The notes under the pieces: generated by a model
Told to the model about the DNA's origin: nothing
What the model saw: only the letters and a program-made list of their open reading frames with translations
The model's database searches: none
Shown: positions 53,909-62,425 of the stretch, piece after piece
Layout: each line of letters begins with the position of its first letter
Position numbering within the stretch: position 1 is the stretch's first letter
Made by a program: the position numbers and the translations under genes
Source of the DNA: Nocardia crassostreae
Lineage (GTDB): Bacteria > Actinomycetota > Actinomycetes > Mycobacteriales > Mycobacteriaceae
Direction of reading: 5' to 3'
Assembly (NCBI RefSeq): GCF_001613405.1
Contig: NZ_BDCH01000013.1
Span: 186,001 to 250,000 of the forward strand
DNA length: 64,000 bases

Positions 53909-55267
53909 GTGACACGAATATTGCGAGGGGTGCTGGTCGCGCTGGGTTGTGCGGTAATTGTCTTGCTGTTCAACCCGATTGGCGCATCGGCGCATCCCAT
54001 GGCGGGCAGCAAGGTCCTGCTCGATGTGCGGGAGACGGCGATCGAGGCCGAATTGCTGATACCCACGGCCCATATCGCGGAGGCCAGCGGTATCGACGTC
54101 AATGCCGGTACCAGCCTGTCGGCCGCGGACGCCGCCGGACTGGCGAGCTATCTGCGCGACCATGTGCGGGCCGCCACGCCGGACGGCGTGCCGTGGACCG
54201 TCGAAATCGGCGACCTGCGCCTGGACTACACCGAGCAGACGGCCCTCGGCTCCTACAAGGAACTCGTCGCCCACGCGGTGCTCACCCCGCCGCCGGGGGT
54301 CGATATGCGCCGCTTCGTGCTGGGCTACGACGCCATCATCCACCAGGTCGCCACGCACACCGCCATTGTCGCGGTCCGGCAGGACTGGCGCGCCGGGCAG
54401 GTCGAGGCCGGTGACGATGCCAGGCAGGTCGGCGTCGTGCGCATGGATGCCGAGTCCCTCACCGTGCCACCGCTGTCGGTGGATCTGGCCGATGCCAGCG
54501 CCTGGCAGGGATTCGCCGGAATGGTGATTCTCGGTGGTCATCACATTCTCGAGGGCACCGACCACCTCTTGTTCCTGTTCACCCTCCTGCTCCCGGCCGT
54601 GCTGATGGCCAATGCCGGTCGCTGGCGACCGGACACCCGCGTGCGGCACGCCGTGCGCCACATCCTCGCTGTCACAATCGCATTCACCGTCGGCCACTCC
54701 GTCGCACTCGTGGTCAGCGCCCTGACCCGCGTGGAGCTCCCGACGAGTCCCATCGAAACCCTCATCGCCGGAACGATCCTGGTCGGCGGCGCGCACGCCA
54801 TCCGCCCGCTGTTCCCCGGCCGGGAAGCCCTCGTCGCCGGAACATTCGGGCTCATTCACGGCATGGCGTTCTCGTTCACGCTGGCCGAACTGAACCTGTC
54901 GACCAGCCAGCTGGCCATCAGCGTGCTCGGTTTCAATCTCGGCATCGAGGCCGTCCAGTTGTTCCTGGTCGCCCTCGCGCTGCCGCCCCTGCTGGTGCTG
55001 GCCACCACCCGGGCCCAGCCCGTCCTCCGCGTCGGCGGCTCGCTGCTGGTGATTATCGCTGCGCTCGGCTGGGCTTTCGACCGCCTCGGCTTCCCCAACC
55101 CGATCGCCGCCGCCGCGGATCAGGCGGGCACCGGGATTCTCCCGGCCCTCGTCATCGCGGCCGTTGCCGCCGTCGCGGTGCTGGCCGCCCGGGCGATCGG
55201 ACGGCGGTTGCGACCCGAACCCGCGGCCACCGATGAAGAGCCCGCCGCACCGGCCGTGGTCGACTAG
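53909..55267 (+). CDS. HupE/UreJ_2-family membrane protein
   Basis: About 452 residues from GTG 53909 (or 459 from GTG 53888). A signal peptide ends near ASAHPMAG. An extracytoplasmic domain of ~170 residues follows, then the HupE-type membrane part with six or seven helices: GMVILGGHHILEGTDHLLFLF with the His/Asp metal motif, VTIAFTVGHSVALVVSAL, FGLIHGMAFSFTLAEL and GFNLGIEAVQLFLVALAL. HupE proteins import nickel or other metals, so metal transport is the likely role. No nickel enzyme gene is nearby. Confidence 0.88.
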   Translation: MTRILRGVLVALGCAVIVLLFNPIGASAHPMAGSKVLLDVRETAIEAELLIPTAHIAEASGIDVNAGTSLSAADAAGLASYLRDHVRAATPDGVPWTVEIGDLRLDYTEQTALGSYKELVAHAVLTPPPGVDMRRFVLGYDAIIHQVATHTAIVAVRQDWRAGQVEAGDDARQVGVVRMDAESLTVPPLSVDLADASAWQGFAGMVILGGHHILEGTDHLLFLFTLLLPAVLMANAGRWRPDTRVRHAVRHILAVTIAFTVGHSVALVVSALTRVELPTSPIETLIAGTILVGGAHAIRPLFPGREALVAGTFGLIHGMAFSFTLAELNLSTSQLAISVLGFNLGIEAVQLFLVALALPPLLVLATTRAQPVLRVGGSLLVIIAALGWAFDRLGFPNPIAAAADQAGTGILPALVIAAVAAVAVLAARAIGRRLRPEPAATDEEPAAPAVVD

Positions 55268-55301
55268 CGCCGGATTTCTGTGAGTTCTCGAAGGAGACGC
55301 T

Positions 55302-55332
55302 CAGGCTGCTGCCAGAACTGCGCGGCAGCCTG
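55302..55332 (+). terminator. Hairpin after the HupE-like gene
   Basis: CAGGCTGC and GCAGCCTG pair perfectly over eight bases around a 15-base loop, 34 bases after the stop. Probably ends the HupE-like transcript; no T tract follows. Confidence 0.5.
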
Positions 55333-55373
55333 GATTGCGGATGTGAACGGATACTCAGAAGTCGAGGTGCGCG

Positions 55374-55724
55374 ATGGTAGAGCTGGAAGTCGAGGGGACG
55401 ACAGTGACGGTGCATGTCACCGGAGCGCATCGGGTGCTGGCCTTGCGTGAGCACGTGAGTTTCGATCTGGCGCAGGTCAGCAAGATCGAGGAAGCCCCGG
55501 TCGACCTGCGGCCGCCGTGGCTGCGCGCGCCCGGAGCGTTCTTTCCCGGGGTGATCGCGGCGGGAACCTTCCGCGGCAAGGGGCGCAAGGAATTCTGGGA
55601 CACCCTCTTTCAGGGGCAGGCCGTGCAGATCGATGTGATCGGGTCGGAGTTCACCCGGCTGGTCGTCGACGTGGACGATCCGGATCGGGTGATCCGGATG
55701 CTCGCCACCGCCGCCGCGGCCTGA
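55374..55724 (+). CDS. Small protein, PH-like fold, unknown function
   Basis: 116 residues, mainly beta strands (VELEVEGTTVTVHVTG, EHVSFDLAQVSKIEE, QAVQIDVIGSEFTRLVVDVDD), with a loop FPGVIAAGTFRGKGRKEFW. The strand pattern resembles small PH-like proteins common in actinobacteria. Neither partner nor ligand is evident. ATG at 55374. Confidence 0.7.
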   Translation: MVELEVEGTTVTVHVTGAHRVLALREHVSFDLAQVSKIEEAPVDLRPPWLRAPGAFFPGVIAAGTFRGKGRKEFWDTLFQGQAVQIDVIGSEFTRLVVDVDDPDRVIRMLATAAAA

Positions 55725-55767
55725 GGGGCGTTCACCGACTGTTCGCTTGCGGCCTGATTCGATAGCC

Positions 55768-55779
55768 ATCAATATCGAT
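55768..55779. promoter_or_regulatory. ArsR operator-like element just before arsR
   Basis: ATCAAT followed directly by ATCGAT ends two bases before the arsR ATG. ATCGAT repeats also crowd the promoter of the second ArsR gene at 63777-63849. No ribosome site is seen here. Confidence 0.5.
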
Positions 55780-55781
55780 GC

Positions 55782-56156
55782 ATGTCGAATTGGGAGTTTC
55801 CGATCACGGATGTGACCGAGCCGTGTGCGGCCACGCCCACCGTGCGCCGTCCAGTATCGGCCGAGGTGGCCGCCGAGCTGTCGGGGATCTTCAAAGCGCT
55901 GTCGGATCCGGTGCGGTTGCGGATTCTGACCGTGGTGGCCGGGCGCGCCGGGCAGGAAGCGTGTGTGTGCGATCTGTCCGAGGGGTTCGATGTCAGCCAG
56001 CCGACCATCTCCCATCACCTGAAGGTCTTGCGGGAAGCCGGGCTGCTCAGCAGTGAGCGGCGCGGCTCCTGGGTCTACTACCGGATCGAACCGGCCGCGC
56101 TGCGGCAGCTTTCGCAGCTGCTCGACAGCGTGACCCCGGCCGAGATCGCGCGGTGA
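55782..56156 (+). CDS. arsR: ArsR/SmtB arsenic-responsive repressor
   Basis: 124 residues. The winged helix is FKALSDPVRLRILTVV, CVCDLSEGFDVSQPTISHHLKVLREAGLL and GSWVYYRIEP. The Cys residues in EACVCDLSEGF lie at the start of the recognition helix region, where As(III) binds in classical ArsR proteins; an extra Cys lies at residue 15. It heads arsR-aqp-arsC-arsC and overlaps the channel gene by four bases. It likely represses the operon until arsenite binds. Confidence 0.92.
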   Translation: MSNWEFPITDVTEPCAATPTVRRPVSAEVAAELSGIFKALSDPVRLRILTVVAGRAGQEACVCDLSEGFDVSQPTISHHLKVLREAGLLSSERRGSWVYYRIEPAALRQLSQLLDSVTPAEIAR

Positions 56157-56899
56157 CCGCCGCCGCCCGCCGCCTGCTGGCCGAATTCGTCGGCACGGCA
56201 CTGCTGGTGTGCGTTGTGGTCGGCTCCGGCATTGCCGCACAACAGCTCTCACCCGGTGAGACCGGATTGCAGCTGCTGCAGAACTCGATCGCCACCGTCC
56301 TCGGCCTCGCGGCGCTCATCCTGATCTTCGGCCCGGTCTCCGGCGCGCACTTCAATCCCGTTGTCTCCGGCGCGGATTGGCTCGCCGGTCGCCGCGCCGG
56401 AACGGGTCTGTCCGGCCGGGAGCTGATCGCCTACATCCTCGCTCAAACCCTCGGCGGCGTGACCGGCGCGCTCCTGGCCAATGCCATGTTCGACCAAGCC
56501 GCCCTCCAGATATCCACCCACCACCGCGTCACCACCAGCCATCTCCTCGGCGAGGCCGTCGCCACCGCCGGGCTGATCGCGGTGATATTCGCCCTGGCCC
56601 GCTCCGGCCGCGCCGCCTGGTCCGCGGCCGCCGTCACCGCGTATATCGGCGCGGCGTACTGGTTCACCAGCTCCACCTCGTTCGCCAACCCGGCCGTCAC
56701 CATCGGCCGCATCTTCTCCGACACCTTCGCCGGAATCGCCCCCGCCTCCGTACCCGCCTTCATCCTGGCCCAAACAGTCGGCGGCGCAATCGGACTCGGC
56801 CTGATCGCGATTTTGTACCCCGGTGCGTCCGCGGCCGCGGACAACGTCGTCGTCCCGCATCCCGAACACCCGCTCATCGATCCTCGGAGCACCCCATGA
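56153..56899 (+). CDS. MIP-family aquaglyceroporin of an ars operon (AqpS-like)
   Basis: 248 residues with six membrane helices and two half-helices carrying GAHFNPVVSGAD (NPV) and SFANPAVTIGR (NPA). Arsenic-linked aquaporins of this kind let arsenite formed by ArsC leave the cell down its gradient, replacing ArsB/Acr3 pumps. The gene is locked by four-base overlaps between arsR and arsC, which supports that role. A short polar C-terminal tail follows. Confidence 0.92.
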   Translation: MTAAARRLLAEFVGTALLVCVVVGSGIAAQQLSPGETGLQLLQNSIATVLGLAALILIFGPVSGAHFNPVVSGADWLAGRRAGTGLSGRELIAYILAQTLGGVTGALLANAMFDQAALQISTHHRVTTSHLLGEAVATAGLIAVIFALARSGRAAWSAAAVTAYIGAAYWFTSSTSFANPAVTIGRIFSDTFAGIAPASVPAFILAQTVGGAIGLGLIAILYPGASAAADNVVVPHPEHPLIDPRSTP

Positions 56900-57561
56900 C
56901 CGACCATCCGCACATCGATCAGATCCACGGCACCCTCAGCATCGACCAGCAATTGGCGCTCAAGACGGCCGCGGTGCGATTGCAGACCGAGTTCGCCGAA
57001 ACCTTCGGCGTGGAGACCATCGAGAAGTTCCTCTACTCCCCCTACGACCAATTCGCCTCCCGCGCCACGGTGCTCAACTTCCTGCCGCTGCTGGCCGAGC
57101 GCTTCGCCCGGCAGCGCCTGCAAGCCCTGGCCAAGGTCGAAGGCAAGGCCCTGACCGGTAAGCCGACCGTGCTGTTCCTGTGCACCCACAATGCCGGTCG
57201 CTCGCAGATGGCCCTCGGCCATTTCGCCCACCTCGCCGGTGACGCCGCCGTCGCCTGGTCCGGCGGTTCCGAACCCGGCGACGCGATCAATCCGGTCGCC
57301 ATCGCGGCCATGGCCGCGATCGGCATCGATATTGCCCGCGAATTCCCCAAACCGTGGACCGAGGAGATCCTGCGCGCCGTGGATGTCATCGTCACCATGG
57401 GCTGCGGCGACGCCTGCCCCATTTACCCCGGTCGCCGCTACGAGAATTGGGAACTGCCCGATCCGAACGGGCAGCCGCTCGAGGTCGTCCGCGCCATCCG
57501 CGACCAGATCGAAACTCGCGTCCGCACCCTGCTCGCCGAGCTGGAAATCCCCGCAACCTGA
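56896..57561 (+). CDS. arsC: Arsenate reductase (mycothiol-type) with N-terminal helical domain
   Basis: 221 residues. The first ~85 residues are helical (three-helix type: LALKTAAVRLQTEF, TVLNFLPLLAERFA). The rest is the low-molecular-weight phosphatase fold with the active-site LFLCTHNAGRSQMA (Cys 96) and TMGCGDACPIYPGRRYENW with the second Cys pair. It reduces arsenate to arsenite, in actinobacteria with mycothiol/mycoredoxin. It overlaps the channel gene by four bases. A related single-domain copy follows 16 bases later. Confidence 0.93.
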   Translation: MTDHPHIDQIHGTLSIDQQLALKTAAVRLQTEFAETFGVETIEKFLYSPYDQFASRATVLNFLPLLAERFARQRLQALAKVEGKALTGKPTVLFLCTHNAGRSQMALGHFAHLAGDAAVAWSGGSEPGDAINPVAIAAMAAIGIDIAREFPKPWTEEILRAVDVIVTMGCGDACPIYPGRRYENWELPDPNGQPLEVVRAIRDQIETRVRTLLAELEIPAT

Positions 57562-57577
57562 AAGGCCCACCCCGCCA

Positions 57578-58005
57578 ATGGCTTCCACGCCCAGTGTGCT
57601 CTTCGTCTGCGTGCACAACGCCGGTCGCTCCCAGATGGCCCAGGGCTTCCTGACCCATCTGGCCGGGGCCGCCATCGAGGTGCGATCCGCGGGCAGCGTG
57701 CCTGCGGAATCCATCAATCCGGCCGCCGTCGAGGCCATGCTCGAGGTCGGCATCGACATTACCGATCAGTCTCCGAAGATCCTCACCGCCGATGCGGTCC
57801 AGACCTCGGACATCGTCATCACCATGGGCTGCGGTGACGCCTGCCCGTACTTTCGGGCGTGAGCTACCGCGACTGGACGCTCGAGGATCCGGCGGGCAAG
57901 GGCGTCGACTCGGTGCGGCCCATTCGCGACGAAATCCGCGCGTTGGTCGAAGACCTCATCGCCGAACTGCTGCCGAGTCCCGGAACCGGTATCGGTCACC
58001 CGTAG
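57578..58005 (+). pseudogene. arsC: Second arsenate reductase (single domain), frameshifted
   Basis: From ATG 57578: VLFVCVHNAGRSQMAQGF with the nucleophile Cys, AGSVPAESINPAAVEAM, and TMGCGDACPYF. Right there the frame is lost at about 57853 and a TGA ends it at 57862. In the next frame, after one inserted C in the TTTC/GGG stretch, GVSYRDWTLEDPAGKG and EIRALVEDLIAELLPSP run on to the stop at 58005, giving the expected ~142 residues. It is a paralogue of the preceding gene without the helical domain. The break may be a consensus error. Confidence 0.85.
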
Positions 58006-58148
58006 ATCGATCGTTCGGCACGGCCGAATGTGCTCGGCTACGAGATCACGCCGCTCGGACGCGGGGTGAATCGGAGGAATCTCCAACTCCGCTTTCGCGG
58101 GACCTTTCCGGCTTTGCAAGCCGCACGCGCGGCAATATGCTGCCATCC
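58006..58148 (+). other. Leader region before the molybdate genes
   Basis: These 143 bases between the ars and mod genes hold no gene. GGAG-GAAT-CTCC forms a small hairpin around 58077-58088, and further short complementary segments suggest possible RNA structure. No terminator with a T tract is seen. A promoter for the mod operon should be here. Confidence 0.4.
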
Positions 58149-58550
58149 GTGACGAACTTACGGATCAGTGACGCGGCGGCGCTGCTGGGTGTCAGCGATG
58201 ACACCGTGCGGCGCTGGATCGACCAGGGGCGGCTGGCCGAGATCCGGCTGGAGAACGGCCGGAAAGGCGTGTGGGGCGAAGACCTCGCCGAGGTGCTGCG
58301 CACCTCGCATACCGAAGTGCCGGAACCGGGCGTCACCGTCGCGGCCTCGGCCCGGAACCGGATGCGGGGGATCGTGACCCGCATTGTCAAAGACACGGTG
58401 ATGGCCCAGGTCGAGATGCAGGCAGGACCGTTCCGACTGGTGTCGCTGCTCAGCCGCGAATCGGTCGACGAACTCGGTCTCGAGGTCGGCAGCGTGGCTG
58501 TGGCCTCGGTCAAATCGACCCACGTCGTGGTCGAGATACCAGAAAGTTGA
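58149..58550 (+). CDS. HTH-Mop/TOBE molybdate-binding protein, ModE-like
   Basis: About 133 residues from GTG 58149; ATG at 58137 is the alternative. The N-terminal excisionase/MerR-type helix-turn-helix (LRISDAAALLGVSDDTVRRW) is joined to one Mop (TOBE) domain (SARNRMRGIVTRIVKDTVMAQVEMQ, GSVAVASVKSTHVVVEIP) that binds molybdate. It is probably the molybdate sensor-regulator of the transport genes. modA follows after six bases. Confidence 0.9.
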   Translation: MTNLRISDAAALLGVSDDTVRRWIDQGRLAEIRLENGRKGVWGEDLAEVLRTSHTEVPEPGVTVAASARNRMRGIVTRIVKDTVMAQVEMQAGPFRLVSLLSRESVDELGLEVGSVAVASVKSTHVVVEIPES

Positions 58551-58556
58551 CGAGGA

Positions 58557-59345
58557 ATGAAGACACTCCGCTCACTCGGCGCGGTCGTAGCCGCCCTGGC
58601 TGTCACCGCCGGACTCGTCGGATGCGGATCCGACGACAAGGGGAGCGCTCCGGCCGGATCGGACACGATCACCGGCACGGTCACGGTATTCGCGGCGGCC
58701 TCGCTGACCGAGACCTTCACCAAGCTGGGCAAGGACTTCGAAGCCGCGCATCCGGGTGTGAAGGTGGTGTACAGCTTCGGCGCGAGTTCGGCGCTGGCGG
58801 AACAGATCAAGCAGGGCGCGCCCGCGGATGTGTTCGCCTCCGCGGCGCCGACGAATATGCAGCAGGTGGTCGTCGCAGGCGAGATCGCCGGAGAGCCAGC
58901 GACTTTCGTCAGCAATCGACTGGAAATCGCGGTGCCCAAGGGTAATCCGGGGAAGATCACCGGCCTGGCGGACTTCGGCAAGACCGAGCCCAAGCTGGCG
59001 CTGTGCGCGGAGCAGGTGCCCTGCGGGGCCGCGGCCAAGAAGGTCTTCGACATCGCCGGGATCACCCCGCAGCCCGATACCCGCGAACAGGATGTGAAGG
59101 CCGTGCTCACCAAGGTGACCTTGGGTGAGGTCGACGGCGCGCTGGTGTACCGCACCGATGTGAAGGCCGCCGGGGACAAGGTCGAGGGCATCGACTTCCC
59201 GGAGTCGACCAAGGCGGTCAACACCTATCCGATCGCCGCGCTGAAGGAGGCCCCGAATGCGGCGGCCGCGACCGCGTTCGTCGACTTCATCAAGTCCGCG
59301 CAGGCCAAGCAGGTCTTCATCGGCGCGGGCTTCGATACCCCGTGA
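58557..59345 (+). CDS. modA: Molybdate ABC transporter, substrate-binding lipoprotein
   Basis: 262 residues. A lipoprotein signal peptide ends with LVGC (Cys 23). The binding protein shows TVFAAASLTETFTKLG, the oxyanion loop FGASSALAEQIKQGAPADVF, and VLTKVTLGEVDGALVYRTD as in other ModA proteins. It captures molybdate or tungstate outside the membrane for ModBC. modB begins 31 bases further on. Confidence 0.95.
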   Translation: MKTLRSLGAVVAALAVTAGLVGCGSDDKGSAPAGSDTITGTVTVFAAASLTETFTKLGKDFEAAHPGVKVVYSFGASSALAEQIKQGAPADVFASAAPTNMQQVVVAGEIAGEPATFVSNRLEIAVPKGNPGKITGLADFGKTEPKLALCAEQVPCGAAAKKVFDIAGITPQPDTREQDVKAVLTKVTLGEVDGALVYRTDVKAAGDKVEGIDFPESTKAVNTYPIAALKEAPNAAAATAFVDFIKSAQAKQVFIGAGFDTP

Positions 59346-59376
59346 GCCGCGCCAGCACCCTCTCCGAGGGGCTCCG

Positions 59377-60192
59377 GTGATCGGAGCTTCGGCGCGGCGG
59401 CGGGCAGCGCGGGGACGGCGACCGCTCGTGCTGGTGCTGCCCGCGTTGTGCGCGCTGGCCTTCTTGATCGTGCCGTTGATCGGGTTGCTGGTGCGCGCAC
59501 CCTGGCAGACCATGGGCGAGCGGTTGTTCAGCGCCGAAGTCGGTCAGGCACTGCGGCTTTCACTGGTGTGCGCCAGTGCGGCGACCATTATCTGCCTGCT
59601 GCTGGGCATTCCGCTGGCGTGGCTGCTGGCCCGCGCGGATGTGCCTGGGCGCGGGCTCCTGCGTGCCCTGGTGACGGTGCCGCTGGTGCTGCCGCCGGTG
59701 GTGGGCGGCGTGGCGTTGCTGCTGGTGTTCGGCCGCCGCGGGCTGCTCGGGCAGTACCTCTACGACTGGTTCGGCGTGTCGCTGCCGTTCACCACCACCG
59801 GTGTCGTCATCGCGGAAGCGTTCGTGGCCATGCCATTTCTGGTGATCTCGGTCGAAGGCGCACTGCGCGCGGCCGACACGCGTTTCGAGGAAGCGGCCGC
59901 GACGCTGGGTGCGTCGGCGTGGTACACGTTCCGCCGCGTCACCCTGCCCTCGGTGCTGCCGGGCGTCATCGCGGGTGCGGTGCTGTGCTGGGCGCGGGCC
60001 CTGGGCGAATTCGGCGCGACCATCACCTTCGCGGGCAACTTCCCCGGTAAGACGACGACCATGCCGCTGGCGGTCTACCTTGCGCTGGAGACGGATCCGG
60101 ATGCCGCGATCGTGCTGAGCCTGGTGCTGCTCACCGTCTCGGTGGGCGTGCTGGTCGCCTTGCGGGAACGCTGGATTCGAGGTGCGGTATGA
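59377..60192 (+). CDS. modB: Molybdate ABC transporter, permease
   Basis: 271 residues with six helices. SLVCASAATIICLLLGIPLAWLLAR and TVPLVLPPVVGGVALLLVFG are typical, and the EAA loop with ATLGASAWYTFRRVTLPSVLPG contacts ModC. GTG at 59377 is the likely start; earlier frame is not membrane-like. It overlaps modC by four bases (ATGA). Confidence 0.94.
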   Translation: MIGASARRRAARGRRPLVLVLPALCALAFLIVPLIGLLVRAPWQTMGERLFSAEVGQALRLSLVCASAATIICLLLGIPLAWLLARADVPGRGLLRALVTVPLVLPPVVGGVALLLVFGRRGLLGQYLYDWFGVSLPFTTTGVVIAEAFVAMPFLVISVEGALRAADTRFEEAAATLGASAWYTFRRVTLPSVLPGVIAGAVLCWARALGEFGATITFAGNFPGKTTTMPLAVYLALETDPDAAIVLSLVLLTVSVGVLVALRERWIRGAV

Positions 60193-61238
60193 CGCTGAAG
60201 GCCGAATTGCGGTTCGAGCGGGCGAAATTCCGCCTCGACATCGCCATGAGCGCCGAGCCGGGTGAGGTGGTCGCGCTGCTCGGCCCGAACGGTGCGGGCA
60301 AGACCACCGCGCTGCGCGCACTGGCCGGGCTGCTGCCGCTCACCGACGGGCGCATTGCCGTGGCCGACCAGGTGTGGGACGAGCCACCGGCGGTATTCGT
60401 CCCGGCCGAACGCCGCCAAGTCGGCGTCGTCTTCCAGGATTACCTGCTGTTCCAGCATCTTTCGGCCTTGGAGAACGTCGCCTTCGGGCTGCGGGCGCGC
60501 GGTATGCGGCGGACCGAGGCCCGCGCACGCGCGGCCGAGTGGCTCGACCGGGTGGGGCTCGCCGACCACGCGCACAGGACGCCCCACGCACTCTCCGGCG
60601 GACAGGCACAGCGGGTGGCGCTGGCCCGCGCCCTCGCCACCGAACCGCAATTGCTGCTGCTCGACGAACCCCTCGCCGCCCTGGACGCCAGCACCCGCCT
60701 ACAGGTGCGCGCCGACCTGGCACATCACCTGCGCGACTACACCGGCCATACCGTCCTTGTCACCCACGACCCCCTCGACGCCATGGTGCTGGCCGACCGC
60801 CTCGTCATCCTCGACGGCGGCACCGTGGTCCAGCAGGGCCCGCCCGCCGATATCGCCCGCCGTCCCCGCTCCGACTACGTCGCGAACCTGGTCGGGCTCA
60901 ACCTCTTCCGCGGCACCGCGGCCGGAACGACTGTCAGCGTCGAGTCCGGCGGCGCTCTCACCGTCGTCGACGAGGCGTCGGGCCCGGTCTTCCTGGCCTT
61001 CCCGCCCACCGCCGTCAGCCTGCACCTCGAACGCCCCTCCGGCAGCCCACGCAATACCTGGCAGGTCACCGTGGCGGGCCTGGAACAACACGCGCACAGC
61101 ACCCGAGTCCGCCTCGACGGCGCTCCGCCCGTCCTCGCCGATATCACCTCCGCCGCCGTCGCGGACCTGCGCCTGGAACCCGGTATGCGCCTGTGGGCGG
61201 CGGTCAAGGCCACCGAGATCCACAGCTATCCCGCCTGA
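60189..61238 (+). CDS. modC: Molybdate ABC transporter, ATP-binding protein
   Basis: 349 residues. Walker A LLGPNGAGKTTALRALAG, signature LSGGQAQRVALARALA, Walker B LLLLDEPLAALDA and the switch LVTHDPLDAM are intact. The C-terminal ~120 residues form the TOBE/Mop regulatory domain that senses molybdate (AGLEQHAHSTRVRLDG). It ends the mod operon and overlaps the convergent MFS gene by 13 bases. Confidence 0.95.
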   Translation: MTLKAELRFERAKFRLDIAMSAEPGEVVALLGPNGAGKTTALRALAGLLPLTDGRIAVADQVWDEPPAVFVPAERRQVGVVFQDYLLFQHLSALENVAFGLRARGMRRTEARARAAEWLDRVGLADHAHRTPHALSGGQAQRVALARALATEPQLLLLDEPLAALDASTRLQVRADLAHHLRDYTGHTVLVTHDPLDAMVLADRLVILDGGTVVQQGPPADIARRPRSDYVANLVGLNLFRGTAAGTTVSVESGGALTVVDEASGPVFLAFPPTAVSLHLERPSGSPRNTWQVTVAGLEQHAHSTRVRLDGAPPVLADITSAAVADLRLEPGMRLWAAVKATEIHSYPA

Positions 61239-62422
61239 GAAGCCGTGATGACGGACAGCGCGGTGATGGCGCCCAGCACCAGGTAGGCGTGCGCGTAACT
61301 GCCGGTCCACGAGGACAAGAGGGTCCCCGCCCACGGGGCGAGGGCCATGACGATAATGATCGGAGCGAACAGGATCCCATTGAGCCGCCCGTAATGTGTT
61401 GCGCCCCAACGGTCGGTGATCGCGGTGGCGTGGATGAGGGTGAACAGGCCGCGGATCAGGCCGGAGCCGATCGCGAAGGCGATCAATATCGCCACGCCGG
61501 TGCCGATTCCGAGCAGCGCGGTGGCGAGGGCGGTGGCCACCAGGATCACGACGGTGCGGGTGGTGACCGTCGTGCGGGCGGCCATGGGCAGGTAGCCGAT
61601 TCGCCCCAGCACCTGCCCGATGCCGCCGAGGCCGAGCGCGACGGCCGCCAGGGTGGTGGAGAAGCCGCGTTCCTGAAGCAGCGGAACGAGATTGAACACC
61701 GCGGCGGCCGTGGTGAAGGCGCTCAGCGAGAGCGTGATCACGAGGGCGAGGAAGCCACGGCTGCGCACGATCGCGGCGTGATCGTCGAGGGCGGCGTGCG
61801 CGGGGGCCGGGGGATGCGGCCACGGTCCGCGCAAGCCGAGCCAATGCGCGGGCACGGTCACCGCGGCGAGTACGACGGCGAGCACCAGATAGGTTGTGCG
61901 CCAATCGGTCCGCTCGGACAGCAAGGCGGTGAGCGGCGCGAACACCGTACTGGCCAGGCCCGCGACCAGGGTGAGAATCATCAATGCCTTGACGCGCTCC
62001 GCGCCCCACCAGCGGGTGAGCGCGGCGAATGCGGGTGAGTACAGCACCGCGCCCATCGTGATTCCGGCGATGAGCCAACCGGCATAGAACGCAATCAGAT
62101 TAGGCGCCTCGGCCACCACGACCATGGCGACCGCGCCGAGCACCGATCCGGCCGTCATCACCATCCGCGGGCCGATCCGGTCGAGCACCCGGCCGATCGG
62201 AATGCCGATGAGCGCGGCGGCGAGCTGCCCGATCGAGAAGGCGGCCGTAATGGTTTGCTGCGACCAGCCCGTATCGCGCGAGATCGCGACACCCAGCACC
62301 GTGAACGCGGAGTAGAGGATGCCCCAGCTGGTGATCTCGGTGAGGCACAGTACGGTCAGTACGCGACGCAGACCGGAGCGGGTGAGAGCGCCGGTCTGCG
62401 AAGGGGTTTCGGTATCGGTCAT
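61226..62422 (-). CDS. MFS transporter linked to a flavoprotein and ArsR
   Basis: 398 residues and 12 helices. GILYSAFTVLGVAISRDTGWS, the signature GIPIGRVLDRIGPRMVM, and RGLFTLIHATAITDRWGATHYG are typical of the OFA/YbjJ-type MFS proteins of actinobacteria. It starts three bases after the flavoprotein stop, so the two are one operon under the divergent ArsR. Export of an arsenical or another toxic product is inferred from this context only. Confidence 0.88.
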   Translation of the reverse strand: MTDTETPSQTGALTRSGLRRVLTVLCLTEITSWGILYSAFTVLGVAISRDTGWSQQTITAAFSIGQLAAALIGIPIGRVLDRIGPRMVMTAGSVLGAVAMVVVAEAPNLIAFYAGWLIAGITMGAVLYSPAFAALTRWWGAERVKALMILTLVAGLASTVFAPLTALLSERTDWRTTYLVLAVVLAAVTVPAHWLGLRGPWPHPPAPAHAALDDHAAIVRSRGFLALVITLSLSAFTTAAAVFNLVPLLQERGFSTTLAAVALGLGGIGQVLGRIGYLPMAARTTVTTRTVVILVATALATALLGIGTGVAILIAFAIGSGLIRGLFTLIHATAITDRWGATHYGRLNGILFAPIIIVMALAPWAGTLLSSWTGSYAHAYLVLGAITALSVITASQAG

Positions 62423-62425
62423 GCA

